Notes: a model not told the origin generated them from the letters alone. A stretch of DNA of 64,000 bases from Flavobacterium luteolum (GCF_027111275.1 NZ_CP114286.1:2356001-2420000), one strand, 5' to 3'. Numbered from the stretch's first letter, positions 25,768 to 33,992 are shown. Numbers and translations are program-made.

Positions 25768-25833
25768 AATTTTGGCAAATTTGAGTTGAGAACATTTTAA
25801 ACAAATAGTTACGTTAAATATTTGGCTTAGGTT

Positions 25834-26616
25834 TTAAACCATTTCAGTTTTCATCACAATTTCTTCTTCAATAGCGTTCCAAAGTCCGATACGTTTTTCT
25901 AAGGCAAGAATTGAAACCTCTTCAACTTCTTTCCATTTTTGAGCATCTTCCTCACATAATTCAGTAATCATTGTCATTGCCATTGGTCCGTGTTCGTCGG
26001 CATCTAGTTCGATATGTCTTTCAAAATAATATAACAGTTTTGCTAGATCGCTCTCTGGCAGATTTTTTTGAAAGTTCTTTAAGATTTCCGTAAACATACT
26101 CGGAATCAAATCTTCTCTTCCAAAAGTAAATGCAGCGGCAATTTCGTGTGGTTTTCCTTCTTCAATAACTCTAAATGTAAAATCTAAAAAGGCTTTTACA
26201 TTTGGATGTAAATTACTTTGCTTGATAGCAACAAATATATTGTGAAGAGAATTTACTTCTGATAAGAAGTTTAAAACTCCTGTTGTATCTGCACCGCAGG
26301 CTTCCATAGCTTCAAGATACATTTCGTAGTGACTTTGTCTTCTTCCGTCAATACTTAAATCTGTTTCTTCTGCGAGAACAATTTCATTAATTAAATATCT
26401 AGTTTCTGGATTTTTTGTAGCAAACCAAGGCGTTGTTGTACAGGTAAGTTTGGCTTGTAACGCTTTTAATAATGACATAAAATCCCAAACAGCAAAAACG
26501 TGAGTTTCAAGAAAACTGTGCAGGTCGTCTATATTTTGAATCTTATTGTATAAAGAATGATTTAATAGTTGGTCTTTTTGTGGTTGTATGCTTTTGTTTA
26601 TCGTTTCGATATTCAT
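25834..26616 (-). CDS. DUF3050 protein (heme-oxygenase-like fold)
   Basis: The 260-residue helical protein matches the DUF3050 group. A HSLYNKIQNIDDLHSFLETHVFA-like opening is followed by FMSLLKALQAKLTC, EIVLAEETD, FGREDLIPSMF and HIELDADEHGP. The His/Glu-rich helices suggest a heme-oxygenase-like or metal-binding fold. The reaction is not known. It starts 91 bases after the stop of the acyl-CoA dehydrogenase gene and is separated from it by a terminator. Confidence 0.8.
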   Translation of the reverse strand: MNIETINKSIQPQKDQLLNHSLYNKIQNIDDLHSFLETHVFAVWDFMSLLKALQAKLTCTTTPWFATKNPETRYLINEIVLAEETDLSIDGRRQSHYEMYLEAMEACGADTTGVLNFLSEVNSLHNIFVAIKQSNLHPNVKAFLDFTFRVIEEGKPHEIAAAFTFGREDLIPSMFTEILKNFQKNLPESDLAKLLYYFERHIELDADEHGPMAMTMITELCEEDAQKWKEVEEVSILALEKRIGLWNAIEEEIVMKTEMV

Positions 26617-26642
26617 TTTTGAAAAAATTTTGATGCAAAGAT

Positions 26643-26673
26643 AAAAAGCTTCTTCGTGAAGAAGAAGCTTTTT
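26643..26673 (-). terminator. Terminator after the acyl-CoA dehydrogenase gene
   Basis: AAAAAGCTTCTTC and GAAGAAGCTTTTT pair around a tiny loop, giving a strong hairpin with A and T tails on both sides. Confidence 0.85.
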
Positions 26674-26707
26674 AGATTGATTTTGTATATATTTTAATAA
26701 TTATCAA

Positions 26708-27886
26708 TTATTTAAATGCTGGAATTCCGGTTACATCCATTCCAGTTATCAATAAATGTATATCGTGAGTTCCTTCATAAGTAATCACACTTTCAAGGTT
26801 CATCATATGACGCATAATTGAGTACTCGCCTGTGATTCCCATACCTCCAAGCATTTGTCTGGCCTCGCGTGCAATAGTAATGGCCATATTTACATTATTA
26901 CGTTTTGCCATAGAAATCTGTGCGGTAGTTGCTCTACCTTCATTTCTTAAAACTCCTAATCGCCATGTTAATAATTGTGCTTTTGTGATTTCGGTAATCA
27001 TTTCTGCCAGTTTTTTCTGCTGTAACTGTGTTCCTCCAATTGGTTTTCCAAACTGAATTCTTTCTTTTGAATATCTTAAAGCGGTATCATAACAATCCAT
27101 TGCAGCACCAATTGCTCCCCAAGCAATTCCATAACGAGCAGAATCTAAACAGCCAAGCGGAGCACCTAAACCAGATTTGTTTGGTAAAAGGTTTTCTTTA
27201 GGAACTTTTACATTATCAAAAATTAATTCCCCTGTTGCAGACGCACGAAGCGACCATTTGTTATGCGTCTCTGGAGTTGTAAATCCTTTCATACCACGCT
27301 CAACAATTAAACCATGAATTCGTCCTTCTTCGTTTTTTGCCCAAACAATAGCGATATCAGCAAATGGAGCATTTGAAATCCACATTTTGGCACCATTTAA
27401 AAGATAATGATCGCCCATATCTTTAAAATTGGTAATCATACTTCCAGGATCAGACCCATGATCTGGTTCGGTTAAACCAAAACAGCCTATATATTCTCCC
27501 GTAGCAAGTTTTGGAAGGTATTTCATTCTTTGTTCTTCGTTTCCATATTTCCAAATAGGATACATTACCAAAGAAGATTGGACAGATGAGGTAGATCTTA
27601 CACCAGAATCACCTCTTTCTATTTCCTGCATAATTAAACCATAAGAAATTTGGTCTAATCCAGCACCGCCATATTCTACAGGAATATAAGGTCCGAAACC
27701 GCCAATTTCGCCTAGACCTTTAATAATTTGTTTAGGAAATTCTGCTTTTTGAGCATATTCTTCAATAATAGGAGAAACTTCTTTTTTAACCCAAGCACGA
27801 GCAGATTCGCGAACCAATTTATGTTCGTCTGATAATAAATCGTCTAGGTTAAAATAATCTGGAGATTGAAATAGGTCTGGTTTCAT
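26708..27886 (-). CDS. Acyl-CoA dehydrogenase, glutaryl-CoA-dehydrogenase-like
   Basis: The 392-residue FAD enzyme of the acyl-CoA dehydrogenase family shows GCFGLTEPDHGSDPGSM and the LNGAKMWISNAPFADIAIV block in the flavin-binding middle domain. LGGMGITGEYSIMRHMMNLE lies in the C-terminal helices. The catalytic glutamate lies in ITYEGTHDIHLL near residue 375, the position used by glutaryl-CoA dehydrogenases. It probably oxidises glutaryl-CoA to crotonyl-CoA in lysine breakdown. A shorter acyl substrate is the alternative. Confidence 0.9.
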   Translation of the reverse strand: MKPDLFQSPDYFNLDDLLSDEHKLVRESARAWVKKEVSPIIEEYAQKAEFPKQIIKGLGEIGGFGPYIPVEYGGAGLDQISYGLIMQEIERGDSGVRSTSSVQSSLVMYPIWKYGNEEQRMKYLPKLATGEYIGCFGLTEPDHGSDPGSMITNFKDMGDHYLLNGAKMWISNAPFADIAIVWAKNEEGRIHGLIVERGMKGFTTPETHNKWSLRASATGELIFDNVKVPKENLLPNKSGLGAPLGCLDSARYGIAWGAIGAAMDCYDTALRYSKERIQFGKPIGGTQLQQKKLAEMITEITKAQLLTWRLGVLRNEGRATTAQISMAKRNNVNMAITIAREARQMLGGMGITGEYSIMRHMMNLESVITYEGTHDIHLLITGMDVTGIPAFK

Positions 27887-27907
27887 GTTTTTTAATTTTT
27901 AGCAAAG

Positions 27908-27934
27908 CAAATTTACATAATAAAAATATAACAA
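27908..27934 (-). promoter_or_regulatory. Promoter for the acyl-CoA dehydrogenase gene
   Basis: On the minus strand a perfect -7 TAAATTTG (27908-27915) follows a TTG (27932-27934) by 16 bases, slightly shorter than the usual 17-20. The start codon is about 20 bases downstream. Confidence 0.5.
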
Positions 27935-28052
27935 ATACTGGTTAAATTGTTATATTATTTTGTAGTAAAAATAAAATTAATAGGAATTTGGCAAATTAAT
28001 TGTAGTTTATTGATAATTTATAGACTATTTTTGAATACCAAAAACTAACTTA

Positions 28053-29834
28053 ATGAGGCTGATCATCTCTTTATTTTTTTTACTATTGATATTTTCCAGT
28101 GGGACTGCTCAAATCAAAGAGGAGTTCACGGAACAAAGGTACTTAGAATTACAGGATAAAATTCGTTTCAGCATGAATGGTAACTTCGACCAGGGTCTTG
28201 AATATGCAGAAGAATTAAAGAAATCCAACAACAATGAACACATAGCATTTGCCTATGGTGCAGGATCATATCTTTATCAATTAAAAAATAATAGGGCTAA
28301 AAGTGATGAATGGTTTACCAAGGCATTAGCTTATTATAATAAACTGCCAGAATCTGTTCAAAAAATAAACCTTAGAGCCTACCTATATAATTATAGAGGA
28401 TTGATAGAATGGAAGAGACGAAACTTTAGTAATGCTCTTACTAATTATCAGGAAGGAATTAAACTCTCTATCAAAACTAATGATGTTATCCAGATTGTAA
28501 AGTTTAAAAGTAACATCGCCTTGGTTAATGAAGCTGTGGGTAATTATGAACTTGCCGTTAAAAATCTTAAACAAAACAGTGATTTTTTAGATAAGAATGA
28601 AAGTCTTTATGATAAAGACCAATTTCAGAATAGTAGAAGTAACATTTATACCAATCTAGGGAATGTTTACGAAGGTTATTATATGAAGAATCGAAGTAAA
28701 GCCTTTTTACTTGATTCGGCCGAATACTTTTACAAAAGGGCGATAACCTATTCTCAAAATTATATGGATAACAAAATGACGGCTACTTTAAGTCTAGGAA
28801 ACATCTATTTGTTGAAAAAAGATTTTAAAAATGCCGAAAGGTCTTATTTTGATATTGCAATGTATGCGAAACAAAATAATGACGAGGACTATTATAAGAC
28901 TGCAAATTATAATTTGGGAGATCTTTATTATGCTCAAAAGAAATACGATAAAGCCCTGATATTCCTGAAAAAAGTTGATTCGCTTTATCTTAAGGAGAAG
29001 AAAATAGATGTGAGCTATTTTCAATCCAATTATGTCCAGGCCAAAATTTATAATATTCTAAACGAGCCTGAATTGGCTTTTAAGCATTCTAAAATTTATT
29101 TAGATTCTTATGAAAAATATGAGGGGCAACTGCGGGAAGAAGCTTTAGAAGTTAATTATAAATTGGGCACTGCAAATCTGAGTGATGAGATGTTGAGCAT
29201 TCAAGAGAAGTATAAATATGAAGTTTTATGGAATAAAGCCCTAAAAGTCTTCTATGTTATTTTGGTTGTTGGGATTGTATTTTTCTTGATTAAAAATATT
29301 AGAGATAAGAATAGAGCTCAGAAAAAAATGAACGCTTTAATTGAAGAGTTTAAAGCTAATCTTGAGAAAAAAGAATCTGAAAAAGCAGAAATTGAAAAAG
29401 CACCATTAGAGAAAAACATAGTTTTGGAAGAGTCTCTAGAACTAGAAGATACACAGCTTAAAAAAGAAAATGCAAATCTTAGTATTGATGAGGCTAAAGA
29501 AAATAAAATCGTAGAAAAATTATTGGCGCTAGAAGAGAAACTGGAATATCTAAATGCAGATTTTACGCTTTCGTATGTTGCCAAAAAAATTAAAACCAAT
29601 ACAACTTATTTATCCTATGTTGTCAATAAAAGATTCGGAAAATCTTTTGGAGAATATTCAAATGAGTTAAAGATTAATTATGTTATTAATCAGATGATTA
29701 CAAATCATTTGTATCGTAAATATTCGACTCAGGCAATTGCAGAAAGTGTTGGTTTTAAAAATGCCGTTTCATTTGCAAAATCGTTTCGCAAAAGAACTGG
29801 AGTGTCTCCAGCTCAATTTGCGAACAATATTTAA
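28053..29834 (+). CDS. Membrane TPR protein with cytoplasmic AraC-type HTH
   Basis: The 593-residue protein has a signal sequence (MRLIISLFFLLLIFSSGTAQ) and outer TPR repeats over about residues 40-370. One membrane helix follows (VFYVILVVGIVFFLI, about residue 396-411), then a charged coiled coil and a C-terminal AraC helix-turn-helix (FTLSYVAKKIKTNTTYLSYV through STQAIAESVGFKNAVSFAKSF). It would sense a signal outside the cytoplasm and control transcription inside, a layout found in flavobacteria. It converges on the four-peptide array with 10 bases between the stops, so it may govern that system (inference). Confidence 0.88.
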   Translation: MRLIISLFFLLLIFSSGTAQIKEEFTEQRYLELQDKIRFSMNGNFDQGLEYAEELKKSNNNEHIAFAYGAGSYLYQLKNNRAKSDEWFTKALAYYNKLPESVQKINLRAYLYNYRGLIEWKRRNFSNALTNYQEGIKLSIKTNDVIQIVKFKSNIALVNEAVGNYELAVKNLKQNSDFLDKNESLYDKDQFQNSRSNIYTNLGNVYEGYYMKNRSKAFLLDSAEYFYKRAITYSQNYMDNKMTATLSLGNIYLLKKDFKNAERSYFDIAMYAKQNNDEDYYKTANYNLGDLYYAQKKYDKALIFLKKVDSLYLKEKKIDVSYFQSNYVQAKIYNILNEPELAFKHSKIYLDSYEKYEGQLREEALEVNYKLGTANLSDEMLSIQEKYKYEVLWNKALKVFYVILVVGIVFFLIKNIRDKNRAQKKMNALIEEFKANLEKKESEKAEIEKAPLEKNIVLEESLELEDTQLKKENANLSIDEAKENKIVEKLLALEEKLEYLNADFTLSYVAKKIKTNTTYLSYVVNKRFGKSFGEYSNELKINYVINQMITNHLYRKYSTQAIAESVGFKNAVSFAKSFRKRTGVSPAQFANNI

Positions 29835-29844
29835 GCTTGAATTA

Positions 29845-29994
29845 TTAACCATTTCCTCCACCATTGGTTTTTATAGGATAGCTTACAACAGGCGGGTCAA
29901 TAGATTCGTTTTCACCTCCTCTAATAATTCTTTGAGTTTTTTTGTCTATTTTTTCTAGTTCAAAATCTTTGAATGTCAATATTTTAGTTTTCAT
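29845..29994 (-). CDS. Double-glycine leader peptide, array copy 1
   Basis: This 49-residue peptide has a leader starting MKTKILTFKDFELEKIDKK and TQRIIRGG, cut site expected after GG (residues 26-27), and a 22-residue core beginning ENESIDPP and ending SYPIKTNGGGNG. The core has no cysteine and is rich in Pro, Val and Gly. Its protein is identical to copy 2. It ends TAA, unlike the others. It is last in a four-gene minus-strand tandem. Likely an exported signalling or antimicrobial peptide; the exact activity is unknown. Confidence 0.8.
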   Translation of the reverse strand: MKTKILTFKDFELEKIDKKTQRIIRGGENESIDPPVVSYPIKTNGGGNG

Positions 29995-30043
29995 GATTTA
30001 AATTTTTTTAGTTGTTTTTTATACTACATACTTGAAAATAAGA

Positions 30044-30193
30044 TCAGCCGTTTCCTCCGCCATTGGTTTTTATAGGATAACTTACAACAGGCGGGTCAAT
30101 AGATTCGTTTTCACCTCCTCTAATAATTCTTTGAGTTTTTTTGTCTATTTTTTCTAGTTCAAAATCTTTGAATGTCAATATTTTAGTTTTCAT
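30044..30193 (-). CDS. Double-glycine leader peptide, array copy 2
   Basis: This 49-residue peptide is identical in amino acid sequence to copy 1. The few base differences are silent and lie near the C-terminus and stop codon (TGA here), which points to recent duplication or gene conversion. The core follows GG at residues 26-27. It is separated from copies 1 and 3 by about 48 bases, so the four probably share one transcript. Confidence 0.8.
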   Translation of the reverse strand: MKTKILTFKDFELEKIDKKTQRIIRGGENESIDPPVVSYPIKTNGGGNG

Positions 30194-30240
30194 GTCTTAA
30201 TTTTTAGTTATTTTTTATAATTGAAATCTGTAAATGCAAA

Positions 30241-30390
30241 TCAGCCGTTTCCTCCGCCATTAGTTTTTATAGGATAGCTTACAACAGGCGGATCAATAGG
30301 TTCGTCATCACCTCCTCTAATAATTCTTTGAGTTTTCCTGTCTATTTTTTCTGTTTCGAAATCTTTGAATGTCAATATTTTATTTTTCAT
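30241..30390 (-). CDS. Double-glycine leader peptide, array copy 3
   Basis: This 49-residue relative of copies 1 and 2 has leader changes (MKNKILTFKDFETEKIDRK) and a core beginning DDEPIDPP. The last 18 residues of the core match the other copies exactly. The GG at residues 26-27 is kept. Changes cluster in the leader and in the four residues just after GG, whereas the C-terminal core is invariant, so the core is the conserved functional part. Confidence 0.8.
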   Translation of the reverse strand: MKNKILTFKDFETEKIDRKTQRIIRGGDDEPIDPPVVSYPIKTNGGGNG

Positions 30391-30444
30391 ATCTTTTTTT
30401 TTTGGATTACTTTTTTTGGAATTTTTGCTATTTTAAGATTTCTA

Positions 30445-30594
30445 TCAGCCGTTTCCTCCACCATTAGTTTTTATAGGATAGCTTACAACAGGCGGATCAA
30501 TAGAATCGTTGCCACCTCCTCTAATAATTTTTTGAGTTTTCTTGTCTATTTTTTCTACTTCGAAATCTGCTAATGTGAATATTTTATTCTTCAT
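30445..30594 (-). CDS. Double-glycine leader peptide, array copy 4 (promoter-proximal)
   Basis: This 49-residue peptide is the most divergent copy: leader MKNKIFTLADFEVEKIDKK, TQKIIRGG, core beginning GNDSIDPP and the invariant SYPIKTNGGGNG end. It is first in the minus-strand tandem and faces the 587-base gap that must hold the promoter. The GG-leader pattern resembles those of the Cys-containing peptides at 33245 and 33798, suggesting a shared C39 exporter. Confidence 0.8.
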   Translation of the reverse strand: MKNKIFTLADFEVEKIDKKTQKIIRGGGNDSIDPPVVSYPIKTNGGGNG

Positions 30595-31181
30595 GTTTTT
30601 GAATTTTTTAGTTTATTACTTTGTGCTATTAATCTTTCATATTTGTTTTTTTGCAGTTTTGTCAAATGCGACAAAAAAGCGCTAAAAAATTTGGTTTATG
30701 CTAATTCTTTTTTTGGAGTTTTATAGGTCAAAAGCAATAAAAAAATCTAGTTTTATTTGCGAGATAAAACTTTCAAATTAAGATGTTGCTTTTTGTTTTT
30801 TAAGGGAGTTTTTCGCTTCCGATTTGAGGCTTTTTTTACTATTAAAGTCGTTTTTTTGAACCTCCTTTTTACGATTTTTTTTCTTGAAAACCGTATGTTT
30901 TTTTTGGCCTTATTTTCATGTTTTATGATGTTTAGATTATTACTTATCCAAAACTAGATAAAAAGCAAAACCGTTAATCGAAAATGAGCTTTCTGAGCTT
31001 TTTGTTAAAAAAATAACAACACAACTATTTGATAACAAGGTAATTATGTATTGAACTATACTTGGTATAATTTATAAATTGTATGTGGTATAATTAATAA
31101 AATGTATGTGTTTATGTGATTTTTATCAATAAAAACCCCAATCTTTGCAGTGTAATTATGATTTAAAAACAATCAAAAACG
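30595..31181. other. 587-base divergent intergenic region
   Basis: The gap is very AT-rich, with long T runs and no credible gene. It must contain divergent promoters for the peptide array and the VKOR-fusion gene. A 23-base tandem repeat lies at 31064-31109 and a near-consensus -7 AATCTTTG at 31140-31147. An open frame at 30757-30957 is a phenylalanine-rich product of T runs and is not counted as a gene. Confidence 0.6.
31064..31109. repeat. 23-base tandem repeat, two copies
   Basis: GGTATAATT then 14 more bases ending TGTATGT occurs twice head to tail (31064-31086 and 31087-31109) with two mismatches. It lies about 75-120 bases before the VKOR-fusion start, so it may be a pair of regulator-binding sites. 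No regulator is assigned. Confidence 0.55.
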
Positions 31182-32738
31182 ATGTTAAAACTGGTCCAAA
31201 AATTTCTACAAATCAATCGATACTCAGACATCAAAAATGAGTTCAAGGACCTGTTTTTGTCTCATCCAAATTATCCGAGTTTGTTTGCCATTACAGACTC
31301 GTTTGATTTGCTTTCGGTAGAGAATGCAGCTGTAAGAGTTTCGAAAGAGCAGATTGAAGATTTGCCTTCAAACTTTTTGGCATATTTTAAAGATGAATTG
31401 ATATTGGTTGAAAAGATTAAAAGTGGAGTTAGAATCACAACCACAAAAAAAGGAAGCCAAAAATTATCTTATGATAAATTTCTTTTAGACTGGAACGGTG
31501 TAATTGTTGCCATTGAACCTAACAATGTAGTAGCAAGAGACAATTTAAAGTTCGAATATAATTGGCTCAAATATTTTTTGCCTTTTGTACTTGTAGCAGG
31601 GTTGTCTTTTTATTATAATGGTTTTAACTGGTTTAGTGCATCATTCTTGGTAACATCAGTTCTTGGTTTAATTGTAAGCATATTTATTGTTCAAGAAAAA
31701 TGGGGAGTTAAAAACACAGTAATTTCAAAATTCTGTAATTTAAGTCCTAATTCTTCTTGTCACTCAGTAATAAGTTTCAACGATGATATTGCAAACAGAT
31801 GGTTAAGTTTCTCAGATTTGCCATTACTTTTCTTTAGTGCAAGCATCATCGCAATATTAGTTCAGCCTTTAAGCTCTGCTATTTTTGTTGGACTTTTAAG
31901 TTTGTTGGCCATTCCAATAATAGTTTGTTCGATTTGGATTCAAAAATTTGAAATTCAAAAATGGTGTGTAATGTGTTTAGCAATATCATTTTTAATATTG
32001 GCTCAAAGCATTATTTGGTTTTCATCAGATCTTTTTACATTGAGTTTTAGTTTTAATGAAGTTTTTCCGTATGTATTCTCTTTATTGCTTTTAGTGCCAA
32101 TTTGGGCAACAGTTAAAGTAATGATTAGAAAAATGCTTGATAACGAGAACTCTCTTAAAGAACTTAAGAAATTTAAAAGAAATTATGCTCTATTGAACTT
32201 CTTGTCTAAAAAAGTAAAATACACAAAAGGATTTGAAGATTTAAGAGGCTTGACATTTGGTAATAAAAATGCAGGAGTTAGACTTTCTGTAATTCTTAGT
32301 CCAAGCTGCGGACATTGTTACAAAACTTTTCAAGAAGCTTTTGATTTGGTGCTGAAATTTCCAGATAAAATATATTTGAATGTTCTTTTTAATATTAATC
32401 CAGAAAACAACGACAATCCTTATAAAGCAGTTGTTGAAAGACTTTTAACTATTAATAGAACAACACCTGGAAAAACGGTAGAAGCGATTTCAGATTGGTA
32501 CATCAAAAGAATGTTGCACAAGAAATGGCTTAAAAAATGGAATGTTGATTCTGTAAGTATGATGATAAATCAGGAAATTCAGAAGCAATACGATTGGTGC
32601 TCTATGAACAATTTTAATTACACACCTATTAAAATTGTAAACGAAAGGCTATTTCCAAATGAATATGAATTGAATGAGTTGAAATATTTCTTAAATGATT
32701 ACGTAGATGAAGTTCAAGTTTTAGAGAAAATAGCGTAA
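31182..32738 (+). CDS. C39-like / vitamin K epoxide reductase / thioredoxin fusion protein
   Basis: The 518-residue protein has three parts. Residues 1-110 look like a degenerate C39 domain (LSHPNYPSLFAITDSFD) lacking an active-site cysteine. The VKOR part has membrane helices with cysteines C185 and C193 and the CxxC in WCVMC (C262, C265). The C-terminal thioredoxin part has SCGHC (C376, C379). It would use quinone to drive disulfide formation in exported proteins. It heads a locus of Cys-rich leader peptides and a C39 exporter, so oxidation or binding of those peptides is the likely task (inference). Confidence 0.85.
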   Translation: MLKLVQKFLQINRYSDIKNEFKDLFLSHPNYPSLFAITDSFDLLSVENAAVRVSKEQIEDLPSNFLAYFKDELILVEKIKSGVRITTTKKGSQKLSYDKFLLDWNGVIVAIEPNNVVARDNLKFEYNWLKYFLPFVLVAGLSFYYNGFNWFSASFLVTSVLGLIVSIFIVQEKWGVKNTVISKFCNLSPNSSCHSVISFNDDIANRWLSFSDLPLLFFSASIIAILVQPLSSAIFVGLLSLLAIPIIVCSIWIQKFEIQKWCVMCLAISFLILAQSIIWFSSDLFTLSFSFNEVFPYVFSLLLLVPIWATVKVMIRKMLDNENSLKELKKFKRNYALLNFLSKKVKYTKGFEDLRGLTFGNKNAGVRLSVILSPSCGHCYKTFQEAFDLVLKFPDKIYLNVLFNINPENNDNPYKAVVERLLTINRTTPGKTVEAISDWYIKRMLHKKWLKKWNVDSVSMMINQEIQKQYDWCSMNNFNYTPIKIVNERLFPNEYELNELKYFLNDYVDEVQVLEKIA

Positions 32739-32801
32739 GATACAGAAGCTTCAACTGTTGAAATAGAAGAGAATAACCCCCGATTAAAAAAACCTGCAGT
32801 T

Positions 32802-32984
32802 ATGTTAAAGAACATTTTGAAGTTGAAAAGTGCAGTAGAATTGACTGCGAATGAGCTGAAAACAATAAATGGAGATCATGCTCCTATTTGTGAAGATGGA
32901 TTTAAAGCTAAAAGATGTACAGAATTTGGAACAGTGCCAGCTTACTGGAACTGCATACCAAATAGTTATGTTGGAAGCTGTTAA
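32802..32984 (+). CDS. Small leader peptide with four-cysteine core
   Basis: This 60-residue peptide starts MLKNILKLKSAVELTANELK, a bacteriocin-type leader, and reaches TINGDHAP where GG would be expected (ING-D). The core holds four cysteines (ICEDG, RCTEF, NCIPN and the last residue), enough for two disulfides, matching the VKOR-Trx protein encoded upstream. The leader matches those at 33245 and 33798. NGD may reduce or alter cleavage. Confidence 0.7.
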   Translation: MLKNILKLKSAVELTANELKTINGDHAPICEDGFKAKRCTEFGTVPAYWNCIPNSYVGSC

Positions 32985-33052
32985 AGAAGATTTTTTGAGC
33001 ATCAAGTTATTTAAGATTTGAGGCTTAAACCAAAAAATGTAAATAGCCAGTT

Positions 33053-33187
33053 ATGTTAGAAAAGATTTTAAAAAGTAAAGAAACAAGAAAGCTGACAAAA
33101 AAGGAACAGAAAAACATTTTGGGAAGTGAGTATCTACAAGAACTCAATTGCCATGATAATGCTGTTGAGAAATATGCTACTTGCTAA
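33053..33187 (+). CDS. Small leader-like peptide, 44 residues
   Basis: This is an unlisted short frame starting MLEKILKSKETRKLTKKEQ, followed by KNILGSEYLQELN and ending YATC. The first 25 residues follow the same leader plan as the neighbouring peptides, with GS in place of GG, and the core of about 19 residues has two cysteines (NCH and the last residue). It may be a decayed or unusual precursor. Its position in the series between two similar genes supports it. Confidence 0.5.
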   Translation: MLEKILKSKETRKLTKKEQKNILGSEYLQELNCHDNAVEKYATC

Positions 33188-33244
33188 TTTATAATGGTAT
33201 ATAGCAATTTTAAAAAACTATTGCTATATCAAAAGGAATTAATT

Positions 33245-33436
33245 ATGCTAAAGAAGATTTTAAACCTAAAAGGTGCTCATTACATAAATAAAAATGAACA
33301 GAAAACCATGAAAGGTGGAATTCCAGAATGTTGGGTTTATGCTTTAGAGGCTGGATGTTTTTTAATACCGCTAGGCGAAACATGCCCTTTAAATACGTCA
33401 TCGGGTATATGTGACACAAGCCGTCTTTGTTGTTAA
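33245..33436 (+). CDS. Double-glycine leader peptide with Cys-rich core
   Basis: This 63-residue peptide has a leader MLKKILNLKGAHYINKNEQK then TMKGG, giving a cut after GG at residues 24-25. The core starts IPECWVYALEAGCF and has six cysteines, ending in CC. The start at 33245 was chosen over an in-frame ATG at 33194 because MLKKIL matches its neighbours. It is probably a bacteriocin-type peptide with disulfides. Confidence 0.75.
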   Translation: MLKKILNLKGAHYINKNEQKTMKGGIPECWVYALEAGCFLIPLGETCPLNTSSGICDTSRLCC

Positions 33437-33797
33437 GTCAAAAATTATTAACTAATTATAATAATATAAAATAAAGCCTTTTTAAAATTTAGTCATGTTT
33501 TTTTTAATTCGTAGGCGCTCGATCGTGGAACATTGAGCAAATTATCCCAACATTGATGATTGGTGTCGGGATTCTCAGGATAATTGGCCACCTGATTAGT
33601 TTTATTTGGTTAGGGCTAATCAAGTGCCATATTCCTAGAGGAAATTAAATTACGAATATTTATCGTATTTAAAGTATTAGAGAAGTGAATTTATTTCTCC
33701 TTGTTTACAAGAGCTGATAGTTTATCTATAGAGACAGACAGAAACTTCAAATGTCTTAAAATGATTGGAGTGCAAACAAACTAAAAAACAAAAAAGC
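33437..33797. other. 361-base gap within the peptide locus
   Basis: The middle of this stretch (about 33510-33640) is less AT-rich than its surroundings and may be a remnant of a foreign or decayed gene. It holds one short hydrophobic frame (33556-33648). No other gene or clear promoter is seen. Confidence 0.5.
33556..33648 (+). CDS. Possible 30-residue hydrophobic peptide
   Basis: The frame reads MIGVGILRIIGHLISFIWLG and then LIKCHIPRGN, one membrane-spanning segment with a basic end. The same frame remains open upstream without an ATG (WNIEQIIPTL), so it could be the tail of a lost membrane-protein gene. It could instead be a small membrane peptide made in the locus. Weak support. Confidence 0.2.
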   Translation: MIGVGILRIIGHLISFIWLGLIKCHIPRGN

Positions 33798-33962
33798 ATG
33801 TTAAAGAAAATTCTAAAATTAGAAGGAGCTCAAGAGCTAACTAGAGAACAACAAAGATCAATTAAAGGCGGAATTGCTTGTGGTGCGGGACACCCCCCAT
33901 GTAAAAGTGGTTTTCATTGCGTTATTCCAGATGGCGGTGAGGGATATTGTAAAAGCAATTAA
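33798..33962 (+). CDS. Double-glycine leader peptide with four-cysteine core
   Basis: This 54-residue peptide is the clearest of the set: leader MLKKILKLEGAQELTREQQR then SIKGG at residues 24-25, and a core of 29 residues with cysteines in IACGAG, PCKSG, HCVIP and YCKSN. It lies upstream of the C39 exporter and ends before a strong terminator. The pattern of a short leader, GG, and an even number of cysteines suggests export with cleavage followed by two disulfides. Confidence 0.75.
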   Translation: MLKKILKLEGAQELTREQQRSIKGGIACGAGHPPCKSGFHCVIPDGGEGYCKSN

Positions 33963-33992
33963 TTGTTATAGTAACTAGGATATAAAAATATC

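Noticed and set aside
29845..30594. Four regular repeats of about 200 bases as a CRISPR-like or minisatellite array
   Set aside because: Each unit is an intact 49-codon gene with start, stop and mostly silent or leader changes. There are no unique spacers.
30757..30957. 66-residue plus-strand frame in the divergent gap
   Set aside because: It is almost all Phe, Leu and Lys from T runs, with no leader plan or homology-like pattern.
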